Notes under the pieces: generated by a model
The model's database searches: none
The model's input: the letters and a program-made list of their open reading frames with translations, nothing else
Told to the model about the DNA's origin: nothing
Shown here: piece by piece, positions 44,424 to 55,293 of the stretch
Layout of the letters: every line of letters begins with the position of its first letter
Position numbering within the stretch: position 1 is the first letter of the stretch
NCBI GenBank assembly: GCA_032988165.1
Contig: JANTQF010000061.1
Location: 62,001 to 126,000 of the forward strand
Source of the DNA: Emmonsiellopsis sp. PD_33
Taxonomy: Eukaryota; Ascomycota; Eurotiomycetes; Onygenales; Ajellomycetaceae
Direction of reading: 5' to 3'
Length of the DNA: 64,000 nucleotides
Position numbers and translations under genes: made by a program

Positions 44424-47055
44424 GGTGGACCGTATATGGCGAGTTGAGGGGAAATGATGGTGGGAGAAATGGGAGATATAAAAGCTACCCTAGTCGCTAG
44501 AGATTAATAAAGCGGGGGGAGGGGCAGGGGAAGATATGTCGCAATCGTAAGATGTAGAAACAACGGGTTTCGGATTTTTATAGAACTGTCGTGAGACAGT
44601 AAGTAGAAAAGCTGATTTCAAAATGAGCAATGGAGTTGCTTTAGTATTTATACAGGAGTATTTTTTCCCCCTTGTTCCTTGTTTTCCCCTTTTTTCCACC
44701 GAATTCTCTCCCCGCCCAGTTGTACCTGCGTAAAAATATGTTCGGTTCCACGGCGAGTCTCGGTGAGTTATTAAGCTCCTGGCCTGGGCCGGCGCCACCC
44801 CGCCCCCACCAGGCTGGCCACGCCGAGGCTGCAGGAAAACTATTACCCGACCTGCCCTGTGAGGTTTTGAACGATGCATATCAGATCACATTATACGTCA
44901 TTCTGTCAGATTCTTATTTACCCCCCTTCTTCTTTAATTTATAGAGAGAGCTTGCCAGTCCATTCGCCATAACCATAACTACATCCAACCGCAGGTTGCT
45001 CCTCCATAGTAGTTAGTACTTAGTAGTTATGGGAGATTCTGGCGCTATACACGCTCTCTCAACGGCCTCAATGCCGTCATATTCGACCCACTGCACTCAA
45101 CTTCTGCGGTTACATTCCGTTTGTATTTGATCCTTTCGAAATTCCTTATCTTTCGGAGATTACTAATAAGTTAGACAGTTTTCGTCATTCAAATGACTTT
45201 TTGCTGTGTAAATGGGTGTCGGAAATACACCCATACTCCCGCTAAATCCACCGGAAGAAAAATGACTAATCAGAAGAAAAAAATAACGGGTACCTGATTA
45301 GCGCCTAGAACTACATCAATGACGACCCAACTCCACCCATTAATAATCTGAATAATCTGAAACTTCAATGATATCACCTGCCAACACCTGACTGTCCCTC
45401 TGCATATTATGGCTCCCTAGAATCAGAATGTCCTCTATTTCACCTGCTGCGTCTGCCTCCCCCTCGAACCTCTCAAAAAATGCCTGGTTTATACCCTGCG
45501 AGGTGACATCGTAGTAGGATGTATGGCTGTTCTCTCAGCATCGGTTACCCTAAAGCGTTCAAGTATGATACTCGTGACGTTCCCCTACAACTCTCGAGGC
45601 CACAATATCGTGGTGTACGGCGGAAGCGAGCAGTTGAACCCCTTCGAAGACACCCGCAGCTCATGGGTTCCCTTGACCACAAATACACGCCTCCGGTCCC
45701 CCGCAGCTGGAACACCCAGGTGGCGGCAGGGCCAGGGGAACTGCCCTATAGGGTTTAGCACGGGCCCCGGGTAGTTATGTCTTCGCAAATAACCAATTTT
45801 TGCTCGGCATGCCGATATCTATTACCTTGATGGCCTCGCAAAAGGATCTTAGAACTGAGCTCCTCCCGCCTACAGCAATCCGTTGGAAATATTTATTGAG
45901 AACTCATCCCTATTATAAAAGGCCACAGTAATGATGGTTATAAATTACCATTGAGAGTAAAGGACAGAAAATGTTATTATGGAACTTGACGTGGATTGAA
46001 TCTTCTAAATATTTGCATTAACTTTCATCATTACGTTCCTTGGCTTCCAACCCCTCGTAGATACTATTCAATAAATCCCAGGCGAAATGCTTCTGGTTCA
46101 TATTTTATGATTTCCAGGGAGTTCAAAATGCTCATATCCCAAGATACCCGCGTGGCTCTCCCATGAAATGCATACCCGCTCCCCCTTCCATACGTGATAG
46201 TAGCACTAGTTCCATCGTGTTTGGCGCGCATCAAATCGGGAGGAAAGATGAGTGTTAAAAAATCATTACTTCATCAATCTGTCTTCATTACCCTCAGCTT
46301 CGCCCATGCTGTCGACGAGAGGGAGTTGCAGGTAGAAAGTGATCGGTCATACGAAACATAATATTCGAAAACTGCGTGCTGTGTGTGCTCTTCATTGATG
46401 GTGGTGGCTGTGGTGATGGGAGAAGACATACCTACTCGTATTCAGGATTGTTTCAGGCAGCTCAATATAGGATAGTTACTGGAAGTTCTTCTACTTTGAA
46501 GTGGGAAGTGTAAAATGGTAGGAGAGTGTTGGGAGAGAAAATTAGGAGCAGAAAGAAAACGTCCCGAAGTAATTCATACGAAGGGGGACATAAAATGTTG
46601 AAATCTTGTTACAAAATGTGGGAGTCGGCCAGTAGACTGAAAAATTTAAGGTTTCTATAAACGAGCAGACCAGCTCTAGTGAGGTTTTAGAACAGGTTGA
46701 TTTATAATTAATTTGCTTAGAAATAAATTCACGCAATAAAATAAAATCCGAAATTTGATTCTCTAAAATATGGGAATTGACCAGTAATCTGAAAGATGTC
46801 AAGGTAATAGAAATAGTAGGGGGCTGACCTCGGGGATTAATAATTCATCGACTTGGGAATATCTCCGATCATAGTACTAGTAGTATTTGGCAATATCTCT
46901 GATCATAGTATTTAAGGAGTAATTGTGCCCATAGATTCCTACCTTTTAATTCATATCAGCCAAATACTACCCAGTCAAGCATAATAACCATAAAGGGGGC
47001 CTACCGGAACCTCCACTCCCCTCAAACCCCCCTCATCCACACTCCGCAGAACATC
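44424..47055. other. Intergenic region with decayed ORF and short duplications
   Basis: No intact gene supported. A frame-broken protein-like stretch lies at 45429-45774. An imperfect duplicate pair lies at 46613-46660 and 46765-46812, and a 24-bp pair at 46853-46876 and 46887-46910. A hairpin GGGTGT-N7-ACACCC is near 45214-45232. Confidence 0.5.
45429..45774 (+). pseudogene. Possible decayed gene fragment, unrecognised
   Basis: A start at 45429 opens a frame (SISPAASASPSNLSKNAWFIP) that shifts once near 45495 into a second frame ending at 45774 with protein-like content (VVYGGSEQLNPFEDTRSSWVPLTT). I recognise no family. It could be a decayed gene or chance. Confidence 0.25.
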
Positions 47056-48192
47056 ATGTCTGGGAGCTCCCGTCTCTTCGACCCGCTGCCTATTGGGCCA
47101 GCAAACCTGCAACATCGTCTCGTCCTAGCACCTTTAACTCGCTATCGTGCAGATGACGACCATGTGCCTCTCCCCTTTGTGCCTGAATACTATTCGCAAC
47201 GAGGTTCTCTCCCCGGAACGCTGCTGATTGCCGAAGGAACATTCATCCACCCCCGTGCCGGCGGGTACAGGAACGTCCCTGGCATATACAACGCAGAGCA
47301 AATCACCGCATGGAAAAAGATCACAGATGAAGTCCATGCCAAGGGCTCCTTCATCTATCTGCAGCTCTGGGCTCTCGGGCGCGCGGCGGACCCAGTCGTC
47401 GCGAAGGCCGAGGGAATTGAACTTTTAGGTCCAAGTGCCATGCCGATGAGGCCCGAGGCAGCAGTTCCCAAGGAAATGACGAAATCCGATATCCAAGACT
47501 TCATTTCATATTATGCACAAGCCGGCAAAAATGCCATCGAGGCCGGATTCGACGGTGTCGAACTGCACGGTGCAAATGGCTATTTAATCGACCAATTCCT
47601 CCGAGACGTCTCCAACTCCCGCACAGACGAATATGGCGGGAGCATCGAGAACCGCTCTCGATTCGGTCTGGAGGCCGTCAAGGCCGTCATTGAAGCCATT
47701 GGAGCCGAGAGGGTTGGAATCCGCTTCAACCCCTATTCCAGATTCCAAGGAATGGGGATGGAAAACCCGGTCCCGCAATTCAGTCACATTATCGAAAATC
47801 TGAAACGGTTCAACCTCAGCTACATCCATCTCGTCAGAGGACGGATCGCAGACAACGCAGACGTGGAGCACGTAGACAGTATCGATTTCGCCATCAGGTT
47901 ATGGGGTCCCGAGCGCCCGTTGCTCATTAACGGCGGATATAAACCGGATTCAGCGAAACGGCTGGTCGACGAGGAGTATGAAAACTACAACATTGCAGTT
48001 GTGTTTGGGCGATATTGGATTACAACCCCTGACCTGGCGTTCAGGGTCAAGCATGGGATCGAACTCACGCCGTATGAAAGGGCGAAGTTTTATATTCCGA
48101 AGTCGCCGGAGGGGTATATTGATTATCCATTTAGCGCGGAGTTTTTGAAGGCGCAGGCTGTCTTGTCCCCTCAACCGCCAGGTTTGCATTAA
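47056..48192 (+). CDS. Old yellow enzyme family NAD(P)H:flavin oxidoreductase
   Basis: Single exon, 378 aa. The FMN-binding TIM barrel starts with LFDPLPIGPANLQHRLVLAPLTRYRADD. The substrate-binding pair H174/N177 lies in GVELHGANGYLIDQFL, followed by NSRTDEYGGSIENRSRF and the phosphate-binding end LLINGGYKPDSAKRLVDE, AVVFGRYWITTPDL. This is the class that reduces activated alkenes such as 12-oxophytodienoate-like enones; fungal members also act in secondary metabolism. The usual Arg-rich QL(W)xxGR motif is present as LQLWALGRAADP. No cluster partner is next to it. Start at 47056 is the natural N-terminus. Confidence 0.95.
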   Translation: MSGSSRLFDPLPIGPANLQHRLVLAPLTRYRADDDHVPLPFVPEYYSQRGSLPGTLLIAEGTFIHPRAGGYRNVPGIYNAEQITAWKKITDEVHAKGSFIYLQLWALGRAADPVVAKAEGIELLGPSAMPMRPEAAVPKEMTKSDIQDFISYYAQAGKNAIEAGFDGVELHGANGYLIDQFLRDVSNSRTDEYGGSIENRSRFGLEAVKAVIEAIGAERVGIRFNPYSRFQGMGMENPVPQFSHIIENLKRFNLSYIHLVRGRIADNADVEHVDSIDFAIRLWGPERPLLINGGYKPDSAKRLVDEEYENYNIAVVFGRYWITTPDLAFRVKHGIELTPYERAKFYIPKSPEGYIDYPFSAEFLKAQAVLSPQPPGLH

Positions 48193-49020
48193 CTAATCAC
48201 CTGCAAATTTTCAAGCCCATAGTCTTTATTAATAGTAAGGATAGATGTTTGAATCAATGAACACACATCCAAAAAACTTGTCGCGGGCTTTGCATAGGCT
48301 AGCCCTTTGTGGTCTAGCGCAATCCAGATCCGGTTTAGCGTTTCCTGATCAGATTTGGACTGGCCCTATTCTGCGATTAGGTAATCATGACTGGATTAAT
48401 GAACTCTCTTCCCATTTTTTTTCTTTTCCTTTCAGCTTCCCTTCTACTCTGTATTTCGGATTTAGTCTCTGGGGCCTGGATTCAACTCCTCACTGATGCA
48501 GCTGGCTAATAAACCCGCAGCGGCTCTTCGGAACCCGTTTCTTGACTCGAACTGCCAGGCTTTTTGTGGTGGGTTTCCCTTGGGTTCAGGGGAAGACCAG
48601 AATAACAGATAAACCACTTGATGACCTTTTAACGTTTATTTACCTGTATAATATAACAAACACAAGCTGGGCCCATGTCCGTATACATGTCACGCATGCC
48701 GTGATGGCAAAAAAGGTTATCGTCCTTGATAACAGGCTATCATACTAGGCCAATAAATGAAAAATGCGAGCTCGGGGTAAGTCATACACGAAGAATAAAC
48801 AAAGCCATTCAATAAGTGAAAAACAACTCCAGGACAGGGGTAATACTTATAGCAGCGCCGCACTGAGTTTTATCATCATCCTCGATGATTCTCCCGTTCG
48901 TATGATCGAACCATGGCAGGAAACATAAAAACGAAAGGAAAAGGTGATGCCATGGTAAAGAATTAATCTGTGCCAGGATCCCCATTATATTACAAGCTAC
49001 CCTGCCTATCCCTCCTCCCC
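48193..49020. other. Intergenic region, no gene supported
   Basis: 3' region of the OYE gene and AT-rich sequence; no coding or structural signal recognised. Confidence 0.5.
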
Positions 49021-49788
49021 TTCTGCCTCAGTATCACACTCCCACCCCATGTCGATAAGGGGGTCCATCAGATTCGCAAAGCAAAACAATTTTGAGTCGA
49101 CCTCGTGCTTGGCCTCCAAGTCCACCCATTGCATCTGTGAGAGTTTTCCAACTAGACCAAAAAGGATCAATCCTTAGAGGCCAGTGGTCTCCAAGTATGT
49201 TTGATAGCATCACCCCACAGATCTCGCCTCTGTCCAGCACGTTCCTCTCCTCAGCAGCATTCGTAAGGCGGACGATATTAGAGTCACAAATGCCAGCATG
49301 TATCATAGGACGGGATAGGATAACAGGGGGATTGCTGGCAAAGACACCTTGCTTGAGAACCAGATATTCCCCTACAGGAGGGCCTGGTGGCTTCAACCAA
49401 GCATCTTTGCAAACATCAGCCTGATAAGCATGGACCCTGGCCCCTAGCAGATATTGACAGCCTGTTATATAGCTATCCAGAACAAATCAGTCTTTGAGGT
49501 TGATTTCATTGCCACGAAGCAGACGTTTGGGTATGCCATCAACATCTAGGAATTTGTTGGAGAACTTCACGCCTTTATCCAACTGACTAACGCAATGCCA
49601 GTCTCACCAATCTGCTGCTCAATGTAACCAACTCGGCTAGAACCCTGAGTCACAGCAAAATTTTCTGCATCTCCCAAGGCGGCTTTATCTTTCAGCTCCT
49701 CTTCCCAGTAATGAAGGGCCGTGAGAACTCTCCTTTCCCCATCCTTTCGGACCGCAATACCAGAAGTAACTGCGCTGCCTTCAATCAT
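49021..49788 (-). pseudogene. Decayed unrecognised gene, frame-broken
   Basis: Several protein-like minus-strand blocks occur in order but in different frames. 49788 downward reads MIEGSAVTSGIAVRKDGERR to EQQIGETG. A shifted frame continues LDKGVKFSNKFLDVDGIPKRLL to a stop near 49494. The frame then runs on as DSYITGCQYLLGARVHAYQA to MLSNILGDH near 49184, and after a ~50-base insert resumes as MQWVDLEAKHEVDSKLFCFA to GWECDTEAEGEEG. The insert (49134-49184) is a dispersed repeat also seen at 13.7 kb. At least one frameshift and one stop make it a probable pseudogene. It is on the same strand as the NTPase gene, just downstream, and might be a piece of a related locus. Family unknown. Confidence 0.5.
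49134..49184. repeat. Dispersed ~50-bp repeat, copy B
   Basis: Near-identical to 13722-13771. On the minus strand it ends in CTCTCACAG directly before a resumed reading frame, so it could be spliced out as a 3' intron end, but no donor GT lies at its other edge. Confidence 0.7.
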
Positions 49789-49866
49789 TGCGCGTCAGAA
49801 ACCCGGTAACTATACAGAACAGCATGGCAACCAAGGAGTTGGCTGATGGAACAGCTGAGGCTATGA

Positions 49867-52800
49867 CTAGGGGTTAGCAGAGCTTGCAGTTACTTTTCTT
49901 CTCTTTGAAGCCTCTCCAGCACTTGCGGACTGAGCTAGCCTCTTGGAATTTGAATCATCCGATGTTGGCAATTTTGGATACCTATATCCTCGACCTAGCT
50001 TGGCAAACCGGTCGTTTCTCAGGGCGCAGATGTCGTGGTTGCTAATATGGGGGCTGGTAGCCTGAAAGAGTTGCTCATAAACTGGTTCGCAGTTCATGTG
50101 AGTAAGGCAACGAAATGTTCCTGCGTCATAGCCACGAGAATGGATCGCCCATACTACCGGAAGATCATCCTTATTTGTCCTTGACACTTGGAGACGGGGT
50201 GTGGATCCATCTATACTGACACCCAGGTCCATGATCAAGAGCAAAAGGGGCTGCTTGGGGTCCTGGAAGATAAAATAGGGCCCATCCCGTTCTCGATCGC
50301 GTTCTCCAGCCGACTTACATGGGATTTCTCCATCAACAGGGAAAAATTCCTCCTTCAAAATGTTCTTTGGGCTTGTTGCAGTCTCCTTGTTGTTTACCTT
50401 GACCAAAATACCACCAGCTTTCTCTGGGTCAAACTGCTCATCTTCAGCGCCAAAGTAGTAAGGTAAATATAGGTCATAGGTAGGCTGGTTGAATGCCAGC
50501 TGCATGGCCGCGCATCGTTGGAGCAATTCATGTGTCAGATTACTCATGACACCAGGTGATAAATTCTCGCCCGCAGCAACAAAATGGGTGAAATTCATCT
50601 TCGCTTCCCGAATATTGCGGTCAATTTTATCCAAATCCGGGTGAGATAGTCCATATAATGCCGTTAAGAACAGTTCGACAGTGAAAGTTAGGGGAGGAAA
50701 CAGCACTGGATTTCGCCCGGGTAGGTTGCAAGCATCTCTTGCAAGAGTTAGCATCCAACGAGCATAAAGCTCGCCTTTCAAACCTTTCTCGACCAAGGCT
50801 CCATGGAGAAGTTTTTGGCACAAGGTACGAGTGCTCTCACTCCAGTTATTAGTACTCAAGCCGGGATACCTCCAGTTCATGATACTCGGGTTGTGAAGCA
50901 ACAACAGGATGGCGGTCACGGCTAAGATCGGCTCCGACGGAGTAACGGTACGGACAGCCCCAGTTACAGGATGTATTGAAGTGACAACCTGCATCGACCC
51001 ATCCACAGCACGTTTAGCAAGGGACGCTGCCTTTGGGTTCTCTGTGCAAATATTAAGGAGAACCCTAAATGATAGAATTGAAAAGACATGGTCTTCGTTC
51101 GTGGGGTCGTAAGACTCGCCACGCCCAAGCAGATTTGTTTTGGCCAACGATAGCAGTTGTTTAGGTTGATCTTTGTGAAGCGCCCAAATGGGGCGGCCAT
51201 AAAGTACCAGGTTCTCTGGTTTGTCGAATGTCATGAACGGTTTGTTGAGTTCCACTCTTCCTTTGTCTTTGTCCAGCAAAAGCATATGTGCTCTCACGTC
51301 TAAGGGAAAAGCAAGAAATGGGGTTGGCCTGGCTAGGCTGCTTCCATCCTTCTCTCCACGCATGGGTGAGGGAGTAGTAACGTAGTTGCCAGTTGGTGGA
51401 CTTGTTTCAGTCGGGAATATGCGTTCGATTCTACACTCAGTTGAAAGGTAGAGAAACCAGATCGGCAGATCTTTGAGCAGGGCGATAACGCGATTGAATG
51501 TGGCATATGAACCCCGACCCAATCTGAGAGGTGAGGAGAGTTCATCTAATACGAACACAAGCACAGGGTCATTCCCGCTCTGGCGTCGAAATTTCAGTAG
51601 TTTCATGCACAGATTCCTGGCAATCTTACGGAGTGTGTAGGTCGCGGGAAAATGTGGTCCGTTAAGTTCCTGTGTAATGGCTGATGCGAATTCAACATTA
51701 TTGAAGGCACGCCGCCATGGCTCCGAGTGGATCAACTCCCCCCGGATCTTGCGCGCTCTCGAGCAGACCCTTTCACAGAATTCGGCTCGTTTAAGGGACC
51801 GGTTTCCGGTTTCCAGCGAAGGAGCCATATCCGTATGGCGCGAGGAGGCGACATGTTCCAGGTCACGTAACCCACGGCTCTTCCAATCCATCCACTCTGT
51901 CACTGAACACAGAATAATGATCGCATTAGACCAGTTTGTCTGAGGGCTTAATGTAGGACACTCACTATGTTCAAAACTCGCCTGGAGAAGAGCAAGCACG
52001 GTGCCGTGATTCCACGCCGCGGACATCCTCATCTCCCAGTGTTCCCTATTGTCAAATAGGTTTGGCACATCAGGTGTAGGGTACTCGAATAACAGGTCAC
52101 CAATTTCTCGGTCGGCATCGGGGAATCCTGGCGCCTGGGATGGGGTCCGAACGATATAATTTACCATTGGGCAAATCTTCCCCAATTCATCGGCAAGACG
52201 GGATTTACCCATCCCACTTGACTGGATGAATGGGATAACTTTTGCGTAGTACTTGGAAGAGAAGTTGGGATCTTTTTCGTAGTCCCTAATGACGCCCTGG
52301 AGTGTCTCTAACGCAGTACGGTCATACTGCCCTACCCAGCCAGCCAGCAAGGAAGGTTTGGTGTCCTTTGCGCCGTCCTCGAGCGATAATTCGTTTAGTG
52401 TCGCAGTCTGGAGAAGACCTGGGAGTAACGCTTGGGTGTCATGGTCGAGGTGTCGTATCTCTCTCGAAATATCACGGCCCGGATCAGACGCAACCTGGCT
52501 AAAAAGGTCACGGAGCAGGCGTCTGATTGCAGTAGGAACTTGGCCGGTTTTTCGATGTGCCTCAAGAATGAGACTACAAGTCCAGTAGGTTTCTTCTGCC
52601 TGGTCAACACGGTCAACACCGGCGAGGTAGTTCAAGAAGTTGCCTGCAAAATTTGGCGTTAGGATTATGATCGTGATCAGCGTGTTTTTCAGGAATTCAT
52701 AGATACTCATACCGAGTAATTCACGACTAGTACTGTCCTCAGGCTCAAAAGGATTTTCAGTTTCCGCCTTGGGGAATAGGGCCTTGAAATCCATCCTGTT

Positions 52801-53028
52801 GTTCTTCAAGAATAAGACTTTATCAGGAATCTTGGCCATAAAGGCAAAGGCATCAGCGAGATGTGGAATCGCAGCATGAGGCAGGGAGGAGGAGTAGGAA
52901 GGAAACTTGAAGTGAGGGATCTGACGGATGAAATAAGAATAATCAAGATCAACATAAGCTTCAAGTCGGCAGCAGGCGGAAGCTTCCAGCCAGTTTGCAG
53001 CGGCAGATATAACCAACCCTGTGGACAT
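49867..53028 (-). CDS. Large P-loop NTPase of an expanded fungal accessory family
   Basis: An open frame of 1053 codons. Walker A lies near residues 268-276 (IQSSGMGKSRL; the first Gly of the usual GxxxxGK is Q). A Walker B follows near 490-497 (VLVFVLDELSS), then WFLYLSTECRIERIF as a sensor-like strand. The C-terminus ends in a basic, nuclear-signal-like segment (ASKRRKV). The SSGxGKSR-type loop is common in expanded fungal NTPases associated with Crinkler-like proteins; no nuclease domain is visible here. An in-frame 69-nt intron at 52644-52712 is likely (donor GTATGAGT, branch CTAAC, acceptor TTTTGCAG). A second in-frame 63-nt intron near 51903-51965 is possible. So the true protein may be about 1010-1030 aa. 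Role unknown; genome defence or effector-like function is a guess. Confidence 0.75.
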   Translation of the reverse strand: MSTGLVISAAANWLEASACCRLEAYVDLDYSYFIRQIPHFKFPSYSSSLPHAAIPHLADAFAFMAKIPDKVLFLKNNRMDFKALFPKAETENPFEPEDSTSRELLGMSIYEFLKNTLITIIILTPNFAGNFLNYLAGVDRVDQAEETYWTCSLILEAHRKTGQVPTAIRRLLRDLFSQVASDPGRDISREIRHLDHDTQALLPGLLQTATLNELSLEDGAKDTKPSLLAGWVGQYDRTALETLQGVIRDYEKDPNFSSKYYAKVIPFIQSSGMGKSRLADELGKICPMVNYIVRTPSQAPGFPDADREIGDLLFEYPTPDVPNLFDNREHWEMRMSAAWNHGTVLALLQASFEHSECPTLSPQTNWSNAIIILCSVTEWMDWKSRGLRDLEHVASSRHTDMAPSLETGNRSLKRAEFCERVCSRARKIRGELIHSEPWRRAFNNVEFASAITQELNGPHFPATYTLRKIARNLCMKLLKFRRQSGNDPVLVFVLDELSSPLRLGRGSYATFNRVIALLKDLPIWFLYLSTECRIERIFPTETSPPTGNYVTTPSPMRGEKDGSSLARPTPFLAFPLDVRAHMLLLDKDKGRVELNKPFMTFDKPENLVLYGRPIWALHKDQPKQLLSLAKTNLLGRGESYDPTNEDHVFSILSFRVLLNICTENPKAASLAKRAVDGSMQVVTSIHPVTGAVRTVTPSEPILAVTAILLLLHNPSIMNWRYPGLSTNNWSESTRTLCQKLLHGALVEKGLKGELYARWMLTLARDACNLPGRNPVLFPPLTFTVELFLTALYGLSHPDLDKIDRNIREAKMNFTHFVAAGENLSPGVMSNLTHELLQRCAAMQLAFNQPTYDLYLPYYFGAEDEQFDPEKAGGILVKVNNKETATSPKNILKEEFFPVDGEIPCKSAGERDRERDGPYFIFQDPKQPLLLLIMDLGVSIDGSTPRLQVSRTNKDDLPVVWAIHSRGYDAGTFRCLTHMNCEPVYEQLFQATSPHISNHDICALRNDRFAKLGRGYRYPKLPTSDDSNSKRLAQSASAGEASKRRKVTASSANP

Positions 53029-53612
53029 CCTAAGGTGAAAGTTACTGTGGGCGGTGACATAAACTCTCCCAAAATTCGATTCACTGGATACAGTCCCAGC
53101 TACTAATTAACTAGTTAATCCATTTGAACAGTGAACAGTGTAAAATACGATGAATTTGCCAAGGAATGTTATCAATCCCCGAATTCCTAGTTGGTCTCAT
53201 CTCGCTCTGCTGGCCCCTATGATATTTCCGCTGCAGCCTGCCGGCTGGAATGGCCTGAAACCCTTTGTCGATTGAACGGAGGCCGACGCGTTGGCGGGGA
53301 GGGCCGGGATTCATAAATAATGCCGACACCACATAGTTAGTTTACAAGTATAGTTGTTTATGCGAAGAAAGAAGTAGCAAGAAGTAGTCAAACAAAAGAA
53401 ACAGATCTTGAGTATATGAGTAGATAAGTATTTCCATACTGTACAAAAGCGCAACAACTACAATGCAACAACAATGATCAACCTTCCCCCGTTTCCCCAT
53501 CTATCATCTCACCCAGCGGCAGTAACAATAACAGCACATCCTGAAAAACGGCGAGGCGGATGGCGAACGGAATGAACTTTAGTCCGGCAGTATAACTTTT
53601 TTTGTTTTATAT
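53029..53612. other. Intergenic region, no gene supported
   Basis: Upstream region of the NTPase gene and 3' region of the MPP gene. An upstream start at 53084 opens a different, non-family frame. Confidence 0.5.
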
Positions 53613-55293
53613 CTATGCGGCGTTGCGGCTCATGTCCGATCTTATACGGGAATAGTCAAGCATACCCTCGATGCTGCCAACGGCGCTGATAGCGATGTCT
53701 TTATCCCACAGTTTCCGCTGGGCAAAGTCCATGACATTCTTCTCGGTGATGCCGCCAATGACACGCTCGACGTCCTCGGGGCTGAGGCGGCGGCCAGTGG
53801 TGACGATCTGGCGACCAATGTCTTCGGCGACAGCAGTGGTGCCATCGAGAGAGAGCAGGATCGAAGCTCTCAGTTGGGCCTTGGCACGCTCGACTTCCGC
53901 CTCAGTAACGCTGAACGAAAGTCGAGACCATTCGCGGAGGGTGAAATGGATCAGGTCGTCAAGCTGGGTCTTGTTCTCGGAGACGAGGTAGATACCCCAC
54001 AGACTAGAAAGACATCAATATCAGATCGCTTCCAAATTCGCAGTATATCAGAAATCAAACTTACCCGGTATCGCTGTAGCTGGTGGAGAAGCTCATGAAG
54101 CTGTTGGCAAGGTTGTGGTGTCCAACAAAGTTGCTGAGCTTGCTACCAAGGTAAGGAGAGTTGCCCATGGCACGATCCCAGTTGCCGACAATGGCCTGGG
54201 TGACCAGAGCGGTGAAGTAATCATCATCCTTCCAGCTCACACCCTCGACGGCAAGCGCAATGTTAGCGGTGGGGATGGTATCGTCACGGATACGAACTTC
54301 CGAACCGATGAAGTCAGGAGTGCGCTTCTGCTCAGCGGCAAGGGCGGAAGCAGCAGAGGTGGGGGGTTGGCTGGGGAGGGAGCCGAATTCCTTCTCAGCC
54401 AGCTTCACGAGCTGGTCATGGGGGATCCCGCCGGCACCGACGAGGACCATGCGGTCAGCTGTGTAGTTAGTTTGGATGTAGTCGACCAGGTTTTGCTGTT
54501 GGATGCTCTGGATGTTTTCCTTGGGGCCGAGGATGGTTCGTCCCAATGGCTGGTTCTGGAAGGCGGTGGCATGGAGATGGTCAAACACAACCTCCTCGAG
54601 TTGTTTGTCGACCTCCTCTTGCTCCCGAAGGATGACATCCCGCTCCCGCTCAATAGCCGCAGGTTCTAGTTTCGAGTTTTGGAGGATATCAGACAGGATA
54701 TTGACGGTCTTAGGAACATCGGAATTAAAGGATTTGGCGTAATATACAGTGTTCTCTCGCTATACGTAGTAAACTTATGCGTCAGCGACTAGTATCTTCT
54801 TCCGCAATGGATATCACCAATGACATACCGAGGTGTAGGCATTGAGATGTCCACCCATGTTCTCAATCTCGAGTTCCAGTTGATGTTGCGATCGATTCTT
54901 GGTGCCCTATAAAATCCGTCAGTCCCAATCAACCGAAACCAAGTAGGTTTCGAGGGTTGGTTGACCTTGAAAGCAAGATGCTCGAGGAAATGTGCGGTTC
55001 CGTTCGTCGCATCGGTCTCTGCCCGGCTTCCAGCATCAATCCACACACCGACGGTAGAGGTCTGAGCCCATGGCGAGTACTCGGTGGCAATCTACACACA
55101 CGTCAGCCCGATTCTATCCATCGCAGGAATGCCAATGCCTCACCGTCAAGCCGTTGGAGAGGGTTGTTGATTGGGTGGTGGTTGGGAGAGTGACGGGGGT
55201 TGCGAAGCCTCTTTTCACGGGCTGCACGGCTTTCAGGGCCGCGCGGGAACGCAGAGCCTGGTTGAAGTTCAAAGCCAATCGCCGGGATGCCAT
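53613..55293 (-). CDS. MAS1: Mitochondrial processing peptidase beta subunit
   Basis: Five exons on the minus strand: 55144-55293, 54966-55091, 54829-54906, 54065-54759, 53613-54003, giving 479 aa. The N-terminus is an Arg/Ala-rich mitochondrial presequence. The zinc motif HFLEH is at 84-88 in NGTAHFLEHLAFKGT, split from the rest by an intron, with the downstream metal-ligand Glu region EVVFDHLHATAFQNQPLGRTILGP. The glycine-rich and C-terminal M16B domain follow (LWGIYLVSENKTQLDDL). Together with alpha-MPP it removes presequences from proteins imported into the matrix; some fungi also use it as a complex III core protein. The start at 55293 gives a good targeting peptide; an upstream ATG would add a non-conserved stretch. 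Confidence 0.95.

Noticed and set aside
48290..48345. Possible tRNA (TGGTCTAGCGCAATCC)
   Set aside because: No cloverleaf could be built around it.
49134..49184. Introner-like element (mobile intron)
   Set aside because: The acceptor side is good, but neither copy has a GT donor at the other boundary, so a complete intron is not shown.
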